Positions 12,625-20,168 of a stretch of 20,889 nucleotides of DNA are shown one piece after another. Below the pieces are notes generated by a model. That model was not told the origin of the DNA. It did no database searches and saw nothing but the letters and a program-made list of their open reading frames with translations. Each line of letters starts with the position of its first letter. Positions within the stretch are counted from its first letter, which is position 1. This stretch comes from a virus. A program made the translations under genes and the position numbers. The stretch is taken from the IMG/VR virus record IMGVR_UViG_3300042691_033917, positions 1 through 20,889 of that record, one strand, 5' to 3'.

Positions 12625-12653
12625 TTGACTGAAAACTTAAAGAAAGTTTTAAT
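12625..12653 (+). promoter_or_regulatory. Sigma70-type promoter with an inverted repeat in its spacer
   Basis: TTGACT (12625-12630) and TTTAAT (12648-12653), each 5/6 to consensus, are separated by exactly 17 bases. The spacer holds the inverted repeat AAAACTT-N5-AAGTTTT (12632-12650), a possible operator. The predicted start near 12660 is only about three bases before ATG 12663, which would give an almost leaderless message that still encodes the polymerase with its own ribosome site. Confidence 0.5.
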
Positions 12654-12662
12654 GAGGCTGAA

Positions 12663-12848
12663 ATGAGTGATGATAACACTATTGATCCAAAAGAATGGCC
12701 TTTTGTTGAAAAATATGTGGAAGTGCGATATAACCTAGAGTTTAATCCAATACTAGATAAATATAATTTATCAAGAAAAGAAATATTGGAGTTTAACCGA
12801 GCAGTGCTTACAGTAATACGACAATTTATTAAGGCAGGTTATAAATAA
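12663..12848 (+). CDS. Small hypothetical protein preceding DNA polymerase (61 aa)
   Basis: ATG 12663 follows GAGG (12654-12657). The product starts MSDDNTIDPKEWPFVEKYVE and is helical, with a possible HTH-like part (PILDKYNLSRKEILEF). The stop TAA abuts the polymerase ATG directly, so translation of the two is coupled. It is not recognised. Confidence 0.6.
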   Translation: MSDDNTIDPKEWPFVEKYVEVRYNLEFNPILDKYNLSRKEILEFNRAVLTVIRQFIKAGYK

Positions 12849-14696
12849 ATGCGCTCAATATTATTTGATACTGAAGCCAATGGATTATTGCCGACTGTAA
12901 CTAAAATATGGTGCAGTTGTGCACAAGATTTACAAACCAGAGAGTGGTTTAAATTTACACCCGATACAGTACACCTGTTGCCAGAGTTATTGCAAAAATA
13001 CGACATTTGTATAGGACATAATATTGTTGGTTACGATTTTCCTTTGCTTAAAAAAATGTACGGATTCGAATATAAAGGTATTATGTTTGACACATTGATT
13101 GCTTCACGCGTCTTATTTCCTGATATTGGCAAACATGGCTTAGATGATTGGGGCAAGAGAGTTGGTATTAATAAACCTAAGATTGATGATTGGTCGTATT
13201 ATGATGAAGATAAGCTTAATCGTTGTGTAGAAGATGTTAAGATTAACTTTAAGGTATATGAAAGAATAATGGATCTTATCAATAAATATTCTATTCGCAA
13301 TTCGCGAATCTCGTATAACTCTATGTTGCAGTGGATGTTCTTTGAACGCAAGATGACAGAGAATCTTGATCAACAAGAGGCTAATGGCTGGTATTTTGAT
13401 ATTGATGAATGTTATAGATTAATAGAATGGCTAGAGCCACAGATTAAAGAAACTGAGAATATTATTATTCCTAAACTTCCACCAGTTTATGCTAATTCAT
13501 GGCGAAAGAAATCTACAGTTAAGCCATTTAAGAAGGATGGATCATTTACTGAATCCGTAATTAGATACACACCTGATGATCAGATTGATAATGTTGTGGG
13601 TGAATTTTGTAGGATACAGTTCAGGCCAATGAAGTTGAACGATTGGGAGTTTCTTAAAAATTATCTACTTAAATTGGGGTGGATTCCCCAGAAATGGAAT
13701 TATCAAGAAGATAAGTTTGGAAAGCCTATTAAAGATCCTAATACTAAGCAACCTATTAAAACATCCCCTAAATTACCAAAAGGTGATGAATGGGATTTAG
13801 TTGCTGATATGGCGCATAACAGTGACTTAAAACTGTTTGCTCAATATAATAAAATGTGTCATAGGATAAATATTCTTAAGGGCTATGCCGAGAATTGCAG
13901 AGGGGATCATAGAATACCGGCAGTATGCATAAGCCCTGATCAAGTCACTCAAAGATGTAGCCCAAAAATAGTGGCTAATGTTCCTAGGGCAGACGGCAAG
14001 AGCTATCTTGGCAAAGAAATGAGGGGATTGTTTCAGGCGGCACCCGGCAGAATATTGGTTGGGTGTGATGCTGATTCATTAGAGGCTCGGATAACTGCTC
14101 ATTTTATTTACCCTTATGATAAAACTCTTTCTGATATGTTGATTAGTGGTGACATACATGAGATTAATGTAGAGAAATATAATAAATATAACATTAAAGA
14201 CAGGGGCACAGCTAAAGGAATGCTTTATGCGCTTCTCTATGGCGCTCAAATAGCAAAGCTTATGGAAATATTTAGTTTAAGTGAGAAGCAAGCCAGAGAG
14301 CTGTATGAGGCTTTTTGGGGTGAATATATTGGTGTTTTGAAGTTTAGGCAAGAGGTTGAGGCAGAATATAAGAAATATGGCTATATTGTGGGGATTGATG
14401 GCAGGCCATTGACTGTTCGCTATAAGCATGCTGCTATTAATACTAAGATTCAGTCGTGTGGAGCATTAACAATGAAATTAGCGTATTGTATTTTTGCCAA
14501 GAAAATAAGAGAAATGGACTGTAAGCTTATAGGGTTTTTTCACGACGAGATAGATTCAGAGTGCCATATTAATCTGCCGGAACAGGTTGGAGAGATGACA
14601 GCGGGATCAATGACAGAGGCAGGGAAACAGTTTAAATTGAATGTGCCTATCACGGGCAGCTATAAGATAGGTATGTCGTGGAAGGAGATTCATTAA
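12849..14696 (+). CDS. Family A DNA polymerase with 3'-5' exonuclease domain
   Basis: At 615 residues it is shorter than T7 gp5 (704). The proofreading domain shows D7-T8-E9 (Exo I), HNIVGYDFPLL with D63 (Exo II) and CVEDV with D129 (Exo III); the Tyr usually four residues before that Asp is Arg125. The polymerase domain has motif A VGCDADSLEAR (D407), motif B AKGMLYALLYG (K456, Y460, Y464) and motif C HDE (565-567). It replicates the phage genome with the primase-helicase and the candidate SSB. AAGGCAGG at 12833-12840 is its ribosome site. Polymerases of 2-aminoadenine phages (DpoZ) belong to this family too, but no single residue here proves that type. Confidence 0.95.
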   Translation: MRSILFDTEANGLLPTVTKIWCSCAQDLQTREWFKFTPDTVHLLPELLQKYDICIGHNIVGYDFPLLKKMYGFEYKGIMFDTLIASRVLFPDIGKHGLDDWGKRVGINKPKIDDWSYYDEDKLNRCVEDVKINFKVYERIMDLINKYSIRNSRISYNSMLQWMFFERKMTENLDQQEANGWYFDIDECYRLIEWLEPQIKETENIIIPKLPPVYANSWRKKSTVKPFKKDGSFTESVIRYTPDDQIDNVVGEFCRIQFRPMKLNDWEFLKNYLLKLGWIPQKWNYQEDKFGKPIKDPNTKQPIKTSPKLPKGDEWDLVADMAHNSDLKLFAQYNKMCHRINILKGYAENCRGDHRIPAVCISPDQVTQRCSPKIVANVPRADGKSYLGKEMRGLFQAAPGRILVGCDADSLEARITAHFIYPYDKTLSDMLISGDIHEINVEKYNKYNIKDRGTAKGMLYALLYGAQIAKLMEIFSLSEKQARELYEAFWGEYIGVLKFRQEVEAEYKKYGYIVGIDGRPLTVRYKHAAINTKIQSCGALTMKLAYCIFAKKIREMDCKLIGFFHDEIDSECHINLPEQVGEMTAGSMTEAGKQFKLNVPITGSYKIGMSWKEIH

Positions 14697-14917
14697 TGAA
14701 GAAACCAAAAGATTTATTAATGTTAATAGCAGTGTTATTGGTAGGAGTAATATTAGGGTTACAAGTTAAAGTTGTTAGCGCAGAGAGAAGCCCTAAATTA
14801 ATAAAATGTTTGACAGATTGTGAAGATAAGTATTATAACGATGCGCATAATTATGGATTGGGAATTGCTCTTTATAAGCTAGATATTTGCCGTTCGCGTT
14901 GTTTTGGGGATGAATAA
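14696..14917 (+). CDS. Exported twin-CX3C peptide (73 aa)
   Basis: ATG 14696 overlaps the polymerase stop (TAATG), with GGAG (14684-14687) upstream; the in-frame ATG at 14678 lies before that site. Residues 1-29 form a signal peptide or anchor: KKPK, then LLMLIAVLLVGVILGL, then a VSA-type cleavage site. The mature part has two CX3C pairs (C38/C42 and C65/C69) joined by a helix-prone stretch. This layout folds elsewhere into a disulfide-stapled helical hairpin. The family is unknown. Position next to an exported metalloprotease suggests envelope function. Confidence 0.65.
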   Translation: MKKPKDLLMLIAVLLVGVILGLQVKVVSAERSPKLIKCLTDCEDKYYNDAHNYGLGIALYKLDICRSRCFGDE

Positions 14918-15387
14918 TGAAAGAATTAAAATTACTTATTGTTGCATTAATAGTGTTAATTGGTGCAATATTTTCATTTAACAAAGCTTTTGGGATGACA
15001 TTTAAACAAGCACAATCAATCTATTATCAAGTAGCACATAAAAATCTCTTTACCGTCCCGCCATTTAAATATGATCCTACATCTGATATTGATGCTTATT
15101 GGACTGGTTATTATGTTGTTGTTACTCAAGGATTATTAGACAGTGTTAGAAACAATAATGAAATGGCTGTTATATTAGGGCATGAATTGGGGCATTATCA
15201 ACAAGCGCATTGGAGTGATAGCAAAACAAATGAATTGTTAGCAGACAGATTAGGATTTACATTTGCAGTTAAGGCTGGATATAGTGGATGTAAAGGTATG
15301 AGATGGATCTTAAGAAATGGTTATGAGAACAGCGATCATCCTAGTGGTAGGGACAGATATAACAGATTGTGTGGGGGTAAGAGATAA
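14917..15387 (+). CDS. Membrane-anchored or secreted M48-like zinc metalloprotease
   Basis: 156 residues, start coupled to the previous stop (TAATG). Residues 5-26 are a hydrophobic signal or anchor (LLIVALIVLIGAIFSF). The catalytic HELGH at 89-93 provides two zinc ligands and the general-base Glu90. NELLAD at 105-110 supplies the third ligand Glu106, as in M48 peptidases. VVVTQGLL ahead of the motif is the usual substrate-edge strand. It would act outside the cytoplasm, perhaps on envelope proteins during lysis or exclusion; no substrate is indicated. A related protein is encoded at 16496-17041. Both are shorter than cellular M48 enzymes and lack their extra membrane helices. Confidence 0.8.
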   Translation: MKELKLLIVALIVLIGAIFSFNKAFGMTFKQAQSIYYQVAHKNLFTVPPFKYDPTSDIDAYWTGYYVVVTQGLLDSVRNNNEMAVILGHELGHYQQAHWSDSKTNELLADRLGFTFAVKAGYSGCKGMRWILRNGYENSDHPSGRDRYNRLCGGKR

Positions 15388-15554
15388 TGAAGCTTGATTA
15401 TGCTAATATGACACCCTATACCCGTAAATTAATTTTAGATTTTACTTATAAAATTTTGCACGGTGAAGAGCGGCACAGACAATGGCTGCTTAAAGCAGCA
15501 GAAAACTATGTTGCAGGTAAAGAAGTTAATGACAATAATCCATATACTAAATAA
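15387..15554 (+). CDS. Small hypothetical protein (55 aa)
   Basis: The start overlaps the protease stop (TAATG), and the frame ends in TAA at 15552-15554. The product starts MKLDYANMTPYTRKLILDF and is helical and basic (GEERHRQWLLKAAENYVAG). It fills the gap between the first metalloprotease and the exonuclease. It is not recognised. Confidence 0.6.
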   Translation: MKLDYANMTPYTRKLILDFTYKILHGEERHRQWLLKAAENYVAGKEVNDNNPYTK

Positions 15555-15567
15555 GGGTATTTAATAA

Positions 15568-16506
15568 ATGCTTACAGGTATTTGTGAATCAGACGAACTA
15601 ATCATGGCTGCATGCACAGCAGTCAATAAGCATGGCTACAGGGTTGTAACATCTAAAGGTAATCTGTATATGCCTTTTAAGGACTTAAGAAAGCCAAGGT
15701 TGAAGAAACCATTGTTAGAATGGCTAGCCAAGAAGGGCAAGTCTCATTTGCAGATTGAAGAATATAACCAATGTGATAACTTAAATGGTGCTCTATGGCA
15801 GCTAAAGAAGACAATAGGGCGCTGGTACAGGTTAACAGGATGTGATATTATACAGTTTTGGTTAGGCCCGACAGATGGCTCTAATTTTAGATTTAAAAGT
15901 GCCGTAACATTGCCGTACAAAGGACACAGGAAAGAGAAGCCAGAAATATGGGGTGCTGTGAGAGAATATCTAATAAATGTGTATGGTGCTCAGGTTATAC
16001 ATGGATATGAATGTGACGATATTTTAGGTATGAATGGGGATAAATCGCCGACACCTGCAAACGTTTTGCCTCCACCTCCGGAGACTATCCTTATACATAA
16101 AGATAAAGACATATTTATGGTTCCGGGTTGGCATTTTAATACACAGACAGAGGAATTTGAATATGTTGACAGATTTGGCAAATTATGGCTTAATGATAGT
16201 GGAAAGCTTAAGGGCAGGGGTATAATGTTCTTCTATGCTCAATTATTGATGGGGGATGCTACAGATAATATACCTTCACTTAAGAAAGGTAAATATGGGG
16301 ATAAGACAGTATATAAACTATTAGCTGATTTGAAAACAGAAGAGGAATTATTAATGGCAGTTATGTACGAATATAAAAAAGTTATGGGGGATAATTGGAG
16401 AGAAAGATTATTAGAACAGGCAGATTTAGTTTGGATATGCCAAGAAAAGGGGGTTCATGGCAGCCATTATATTTTAGATAAACTAGGGGAACTTGATGTT
16501 AGATAA
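15568..16506 (+). CDS. 5'-3' exonuclease (FEN/T7 gp6-like)
   Basis: The 312-residue protein has acidic metal-binding clusters in FEN-family order: ESD at 7-9, YECDD (E148, D150, D151), HKDKD (D179, D181) and LLMGDATDNIPS (D230, D233). The last is followed by a helix-three-turn-helix (KKGKYGDKTVYKLL) that grips DNA. YKGHR at 117-121 matches the conserved helical-arch basic motif. It would remove RNA primers or 5' flaps and help degrade host DNA to nucleotides. A Pro-rich insert (PPPPET, about 168-173) lies between acidic clusters. It overlaps the next gene by 11 bases. Confidence 0.88.
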   Translation: MLTGICESDELIMAACTAVNKHGYRVVTSKGNLYMPFKDLRKPRLKKPLLEWLAKKGKSHLQIEEYNQCDNLNGALWQLKKTIGRWYRLTGCDIIQFWLGPTDGSNFRFKSAVTLPYKGHRKEKPEIWGAVREYLINVYGAQVIHGYECDDILGMNGDKSPTPANVLPPPPETILIHKDKDIFMVPGWHFNTQTEEFEYVDRFGKLWLNDSGKLKGRGIMFFYAQLLMGDATDNIPSLKKGKYGDKTVYKLLADLKTEEELLMAVMYEYKKVMGDNWRERLLEQADLVWICQEKGVHGSHYILDKLGELDVR

Positions 16507-17041
16507 AATAACTTATGTTGCACGTTTAGTGTTGTTGTTTTTAACTGGGGTGTTAGTAGGATTAATGTTAGCAGCATTGACCAGTGTTAAACAACATACC
16601 ACACAACTCACTTCCAAAGATGCATTAGAGATATTCAAGGAATTTAAGAAATATACAGGTGCTCCTGATATTATTCCCTCTTTATCCATTCAAGATGACA
16701 GTGTGGTTAACGCTTATGCATCCAGTAATGAGATTATTGTTACTACAGGAATGCTTAACTTTTGCAAGTCTAAAGATGAATTAGCAGCTATTATAGGCCA
16801 TGAAATGGGGCATGTTATTATGAACCATGTTAATGGAGCTAGGGCTGTTGATCAACGTCTGGATGAAGCTAATAGTGATAAGTTTGGTATTTACTTGATG
16901 CTTCGAGCCAATTATAACGTTTGTGATGCTAGAAAGATATGGCTGAGATTAAGAGAAGAAGAAGGGGATAATACGATAACCAAATCTCACCCTGATTATA
17001 GTTTTAGAGAATGGTCATTAACCTTTCCACAATGTGAATAA
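16496..17041 (+). CDS. Second membrane-anchored M48-like zinc metalloprotease
   Basis: ATG 16496 is preferred over the TTG at 16493, with AGGGG just upstream. 181 residues: N-terminal transmembrane segment 8-29 (VARLVLLFLTGVLVGLML), then a protease domain with IVTTGML, HEMGH (102-106, catalytic Glu103) and DEANSD with third ligand Glu124. The layout aligns with the protease at 14917 (shared 'VvTxGlL...GHExGH...E..sD+.G'). The two are divergent paralogues on either side of the exonuclease. The C-terminal part after the ligand (SHPDYSFREW) matches a SDHPSGRDRY stretch in the other copy. The role is unknown. Confidence 0.8.
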   Translation: MLDKITYVARLVLLFLTGVLVGLMLAALTSVKQHTTQLTSKDALEIFKEFKKYTGAPDIIPSLSIQDDSVVNAYASSNEIIVTTGMLNFCKSKDELAAIIGHEMGHVIMNHVNGARAVDQRLDEANSDKFGIYLMLRANYNVCDARKIWLRLREEEGDNTITKSHPDYSFREWSLTFPQCE

Positions 17042-17051
17042 GGAGCTAATA

Positions 17052-17246
17052 ATGGATATACATGTATTATTGATTTGTGGAATATTTTTAATGCCTGTAG
17101 CTGTTATTTTAGCTATGGGTGCATTCTGGGTTTATATATGGGTTAAAGAGCAATTCGGCCTTGGCAAAAATTATTATTTATTTGTTGATGATAAATCGGG
17201 CGATTTAATAAAAAAGGGAATTAAAAAGAAATGCCAAGAGGAATAA
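17052..17246 (+). CDS. Small membrane protein (64 aa)
   Basis: AAGGAG (17040-17045) sets ATG 17052; an in-frame GTG at 17034 precedes that site. Residues 5-32 (LLICGIFLMPVAVILAMG onward) form one long or two short transmembrane helices. A basic cytoplasmic tail follows (KKGIKKKCQEE). It is not recognised. It follows the second metalloprotease and overlaps the HNH gene by 16 bases. Confidence 0.6.
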   Translation: MDIHVLLICGIFLMPVAVILAMGAFWVYIWVKEQFGLGKNYYLFVDDKSGDLIKKGIKKKCQEE

Positions 17247-17584
17247 AAACAAGAAACACAGGACGCTGGACTGAGGCTTATTTCTGGGGGCAGTTTAGAA
17301 GCTGCCTGCGTAAGATGAGCATGTATTGGCGTACAGGTGAAGATTATCTATTTAGTATTAGAAGAGCTAATACAGGGACAGGGCGGCACAGGTTTGAATA
17401 CCCCTGTGAAATGTGTGGTCAATGGTTTGATAGGAAGCAAATAGAGCTTGATCACAAAGTACCTGTTGGTTCTCTTAAATGTGTAGAAGATTTGCCGGGA
17501 TTTTTCACAAGACTGTTTGTAGAGATCGATGGATGGCAGAGTCTATGTCATGAATGTCACCAGAAGAAGACACATGGAGAATAG
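17231..17584 (+). CDS. HNH endonuclease
   Basis: 117 residues with a zinc-stapled HNH fold: CEMC (59-62) and CHEC (106-109) bind structural zinc. IELDHKVPVG (Asp74-His75) is the HNH beta-strand with the general-base His, and HQKKTHGE closes the alpha-metal helix. The basic N terminus (PRGIKTRNTGRW) may contact DNA. Such free-standing phage HNH enzymes act in recombination, packaging or homing. This one lies in the replication block, so recombination or homing is more likely than packaging. Confidence 0.85.
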   Translation: MPRGIKTRNTGRWTEAYFWGQFRSCLRKMSMYWRTGEDYLFSIRRANTGTGRHRFEYPCEMCGQWFDRKQIELDHKVPVGSLKCVEDLPGFFTRLFVEIDGWQSLCHECHQKKTHGE

Positions 17585-17587
17585 ATT

Positions 17588-17860
17588 ATGAAAAAGATTG
17601 ATATTCAAAAAGAGATTTTAAAACTCGCTCAAGATAAAATAAATGAAGAATATGAGAGATTTGGTAAATTGCTAAAACAATTAGAGTACAACAATACCCA
17701 TTATAACAGTACGGATTATTTTGTTATAAAAGAAATAAAAGATAATGCTAATCTTAAAGCCTATAGTGATGGTCTTTTAGTTGCTATGGATTGTGTTGCA
17801 TTGGTTTATTATAATCTTAAAGATAAAGAGCAGCCTATTGACAATTCTACAGATTCATGA
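17588..17860 (+). CDS. Hypothetical protein (90 aa)
   Basis: GGAG upstream of ATG 17588. The product starts MKKIDIQKEILKLAQDKINE and is helical, with a coiled-coil-like first half and a hydrophobic stretch LLVAMDCVALVYYNL near the end. It is not recognised. It follows the HNH gene by three bases. Confidence 0.6.
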   Translation: MKKIDIQKEILKLAQDKINEEYERFGKLLKQLEYNNTHYNSTDYFVIKEIKDNANLKAYSDGLLVAMDCVALVYYNLKDKEQPIDNSTDS

Positions 17861-17872
17861 GAGAATATCCAT

Positions 17873-18178
17873 ATGATACTTACAGACGATATTATCAAAT
17901 TTACTCATACATTATTCCCACAACAAAATTGTGTTGGGGAAGCCTTATTTTGGCTAGCAGGGATAACTCAAGCTGTATTGGATTTAGATCACCCTGATAC
18001 AGATATAAGAAAAGATGCGGAACAATATTTAACATCTGATTTGATCAAATATCATTGTGCATTGATTAACTGTGATTATGACCAAATGAAACATTGTTTT
18101 AATTTGCCATACATGAGATTGTGGGTTAAGAACTTAAGACGTAGAGAGAAATATATTGCTGGGAGAAATAAGCCATGA
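17873..18178 (+). CDS. Hypothetical protein (101 aa)
   Basis: ATG 17873 follows GAGAA. The product starts MILTDDIIKFTHTLFPQQNC and is helical. It contains GEALFWLAGITQAVLDLDH and ends in a basic patch (KNLRRREKYIAGRNK). Several Cys and His are scattered (HCALINCDYDQMKHC), which could bind metal, but no known motif fits. The stop overlaps the YopX gene start (ATGA). Confidence 0.6.
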   Translation: MILTDDIIKFTHTLFPQQNCVGEALFWLAGITQAVLDLDHPDTDIRKDAEQYLTSDLIKYHCALINCDYDQMKHCFNLPYMRLWVKNLRRREKYIAGRNKP

Positions 18179-18606
18179 GCAGAGAGATTGAGTTTAGGGT
18201 GTGGAATAAAAAAGGCAACTATTTTATAGATCCAGAAGATAATTTTTTATCTCTAAACGGTGTTTTATTTGAGAACACTGAAATATTTACTTTTGCTTTA
18301 GGTGAACTGTCTAAAAAGGATTTCATCATCGAACAGTTTACTGGCCTTAAGGATAAGAACGGAACTAAGATATTTGAAGGGGATATATTAACTTTCCCCA
18401 ATGATGGCTATGATCCAAGTGAGGGGGAATCCCCTGTGTTTTTAGCAGGAATAAGATGGGATGAAAAATATTTAACATGGGAAATTTATGATGAAGATGT
18501 TGGTGAAATAGAGTCGTTGTGGGAATATTTAGATGAAAATAATAATGTAGAAGGCGAAGTAATAGGTAATATACATGAGAATCCAGAATTGTTGGAGAAA
18601 GAATAA
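18175..18606 (+). CDS. YopX-family protein
   Basis: 143 residues. The N terminus REIEFRVWNKKGNYF, the central QFTGLKDKNGTKIFEGDIL and the C-terminal VIGNIHENPELLEKE are the hallmark segments of the phage YopX family (found in SPbeta and many other phages). The family is small, beta-barrel-like and of unknown biochemical role. It lies in a run of overlapping genes (ATGA at the start, TAATG at the end). Confidence 0.93.
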   Translation: MSREIEFRVWNKKGNYFIDPEDNFLSLNGVLFENTEIFTFALGELSKKDFIIEQFTGLKDKNGTKIFEGDILTFPNDGYDPSEGESPVFLAGIRWDEKYLTWEIYDEDVGEIESLWEYLDENNNVEGEVIGNIHENPELLEKE

Positions 18607-18914
18607 TGCGTGATTTTGGAGAATGGATGAATTCAATGGCCAATTCAATAGAAGATGCCTCAGAATTTTCTAAAGATATGCCATCTAATGCCACTAACAA
18701 TAACAATGTTATGCAGGATTGTTGGTATAAAGCTATCCAATCAGCGCCTATTCCTGTACAGACAGAGGATGATGTTAAAGAATTCTTAGATGTATTTACA
18801 GAGGCATTCTACGATTATATTGATTGGAACACATGGAATGATGCCGATTCAGATAAAGAGGCTGTAGAGTATTTTACTAATCTTAAGAATAAAATATTTG
18901 GGATTAAAGAATGA
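18606..18914 (+). CDS. Acidic hypothetical protein (102 aa)
   Basis: The start overlaps the YopX stop (TAATG). The product starts MRDFGEWMNSMANSIEDASE and is strongly acidic, with an Asn run (NATNNNN) between two helical parts (VKEFLDVFTEAFYDYIDW). It is not recognised. Acidic proteins of this size sometimes mimic DNA or inhibit host nucleases, but that is speculation. It overlaps the HD gene by four bases. Confidence 0.6.
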   Translation: MRDFGEWMNSMANSIEDASEFSKDMPSNATNNNNVMQDCWYKAIQSAPIPVQTEDDVKEFLDVFTEAFYDYIDWNTWNDADSDKEAVEYFTNLKNKIFGIKE

Positions 18915-19498
18915 AATCTAATTATTTCTGTATGAACTCAGGACAAGAGATCTATATAGATAGATTCTCTGCTGATATGGTTAACATTAATGACATAGCT
19001 CACCATTTATCCAAGATTCAGCGATATGGTGGTGCTCAAGAATTAACTATGCATTATTCTGTAGCACAGCATAGCATATTAATGGCTGAATGGTGTTACA
19101 AGTTTTATGAGGATGTAGAATTAGTTAAACTAGCATTATTACATGATGCGTCAGAGGCGTACTTAGGGGATGTTAATTCTATTCTTAAACGTATGCTGCC
19201 TGATTACATGGCTATTGAAGAGAGGGTGCAAGATGTCATATTAAAGAAATATCTAGGAGAGGATTATTCTTTAGAGTGGTATTCAGTAATTCATGCTTTG
19301 GATAAAACTATTTTGGTGAACGAGGCTAAAGCATTATTCCCTTTACATATACAAAAGAAATATATTGATGTTAAATGCAGGGGGATTGAAGGAATACCTG
19401 TTAATCCTTACAGAGATCCGGAAGCTGTTAAGAGAGAGTTTCTAGAGTGGTGTAATAAATTGGGGATTAAAGATAATGGTCAGAGTCAAAGCAAATAA
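18911..19498 (+). CDS. HD-domain phosphohydrolase (YfbR/DatZ-like)
   Basis: 195 residues with the HD superfamily metal centre: H54 (YSVAQHS), H78-D79 and E82 (LLHDASEAYLGDV) and D131 (IHALDKTILVNEA). HDASE...GD is typical of YfbR-type 5'-deoxynucleotidases and of DatZ-like dATP triphosphohydrolases. It likely removes phosphate(s) from a deoxynucleotide. The next gene is a dATP/dGTP diphosphohydrolase-type protein, and in 2-aminoadenine phages an HD enzyme removes dATP so that dZTP is used. That specific role is only a possibility here. It overlaps both neighbours. Confidence 0.85.
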   Translation: MKSNYFCMNSGQEIYIDRFSADMVNINDIAHHLSKIQRYGGAQELTMHYSVAQHSILMAEWCYKFYEDVELVKLALLHDASEAYLGDVNSILKRMLPDYMAIEERVQDVILKKYLGEDYSLEWYSVIHALDKTILVNEAKALFPLHIQKKYIDVKCRGIEGIPVNPYRDPEAVKREFLEWCNKLGIKDNGQSQSK

Positions 19499-19928
19499 AG
19501 AGTTATATAAACAATACACAGATAAGACAGAAAGTGCACCAAAACGAAATTATAAAGGTATTGACCCCAAAGAATCATTAGCCTCTAAGAAATATTGTTT
19601 TGACAGCATTCCCATTACAGCTACATTACATTTATCCAAGGGCAACAGCCACGGCGGTTTTAAGTATGGCATATATAATTGGCTAGAATTGCCTGATAAC
19701 AGTATGTCTATGATGACCTATATTAATGCTATACATAGGCATTGGTTGTTGCTTAAAGCTGGGCAGGATTTGACTAGCGACGCTCAGGTGCATCATCTAG
19801 CTGCTATTATGGCTGGGTGTGCTGTGGCATTAGATGCAATAACTTTTGGTAAGATGAAAGATGATAGGATTAAGCTGTCACCAGAACAAATAGAGATACT
19901 GGAGGAGATGATAAACAATGAAGATTGA
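19476..19928 (+). CDS. dATP/dGTP diphosphohydrolase-type protein (DUF5664, MazZ-like)
   Basis: 150 residues. GGFKYGIYNW (60-69), AIHRHW (85-90), GQD (96-98) and HHLAAIMAG (106-114) match the helical N-terminal domain of phage dATP/dGTP diphosphohydrolases of the MazG/HisE-like group. The enzyme would convert dATP or dGTP to the monophosphate. It starts inside the HD gene (23-base overlap), so the two are expressed together and likely act in one pathway. In Z-DNA phages MazZ turns dGTP to dGMP, the substrate of PurZ. PurZ is not in this window. Confidence 0.75.
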   Translation: MVRVKANKELYKQYTDKTESAPKRNYKGIDPKESLASKKYCFDSIPITATLHLSKGNSHGGFKYGIYNWLELPDNSMSMMTYINAIHRHWLLLKAGQDLTSDAQVHHLAAIMAGCAVALDAITFGKMKDDRIKLSPEQIEILEEMINNED

Positions 19929-20022
19929 GTTAAATAATTCACAAATTAATACAATAATTGAGTGTTTAACTGATGCATGGGGCAGCATCGCGAGTTTTCT
20001 AGTCGCAGGGGATCCAAAATGA
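19918..20022 (+). CDS. Very small protein (34 aa)
   Basis: ATG 19918 follows GGAGGAG (19901-19907). The 34-codon frame overlaps the previous stop by 11 bases and the next start by four (ATGA). The product starts MKIELNNSQINTIIECL and ends in VAGDPK. Its tight fit between two genes, plus a good ribosome site, suggests it is real. It is not recognised. Confidence 0.45.
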   Translation: MKIELNNSQINTIIECLTDAWGSIASFLVAGDPK

Positions 20023-20168
20023 GCAGATTAAAAGACGAGCAATTATTAGATCACGAAATATACAATATTAACGATATTCATGAACCAACGTTTCGTAAAA
20101 AAGCCCAAGAGGTGTTTGATCGGCTTGACAAACTATTAGAGGAATCTGATGATGAACTGGCTAACTAG
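20019..20168 (+). CDS. Small acidic protein (49 aa)
   Basis: ATG 20019 is chosen because AGGGG lies just upstream; the in-frame ATG at 19977 has no such site. The product starts MSRLKDEQLLDHEIYN and ends in an acidic helix (FDRLDKLLEESDDELAN). It overlaps the lysozyme gene by 20 bases. It is not recognised. Confidence 0.55.
   Translation: MSRLKDEQLLDHEIYNINDIHEPTFRKKAQEVFDRLDKLLEESDDELAN

Noticed and set aside
15990-16225. Open frames on both strands within the exonuclease gene
   Set aside because: They overlap the acidic catalytic motifs of a clear exonuclease and have no ribosome sites.
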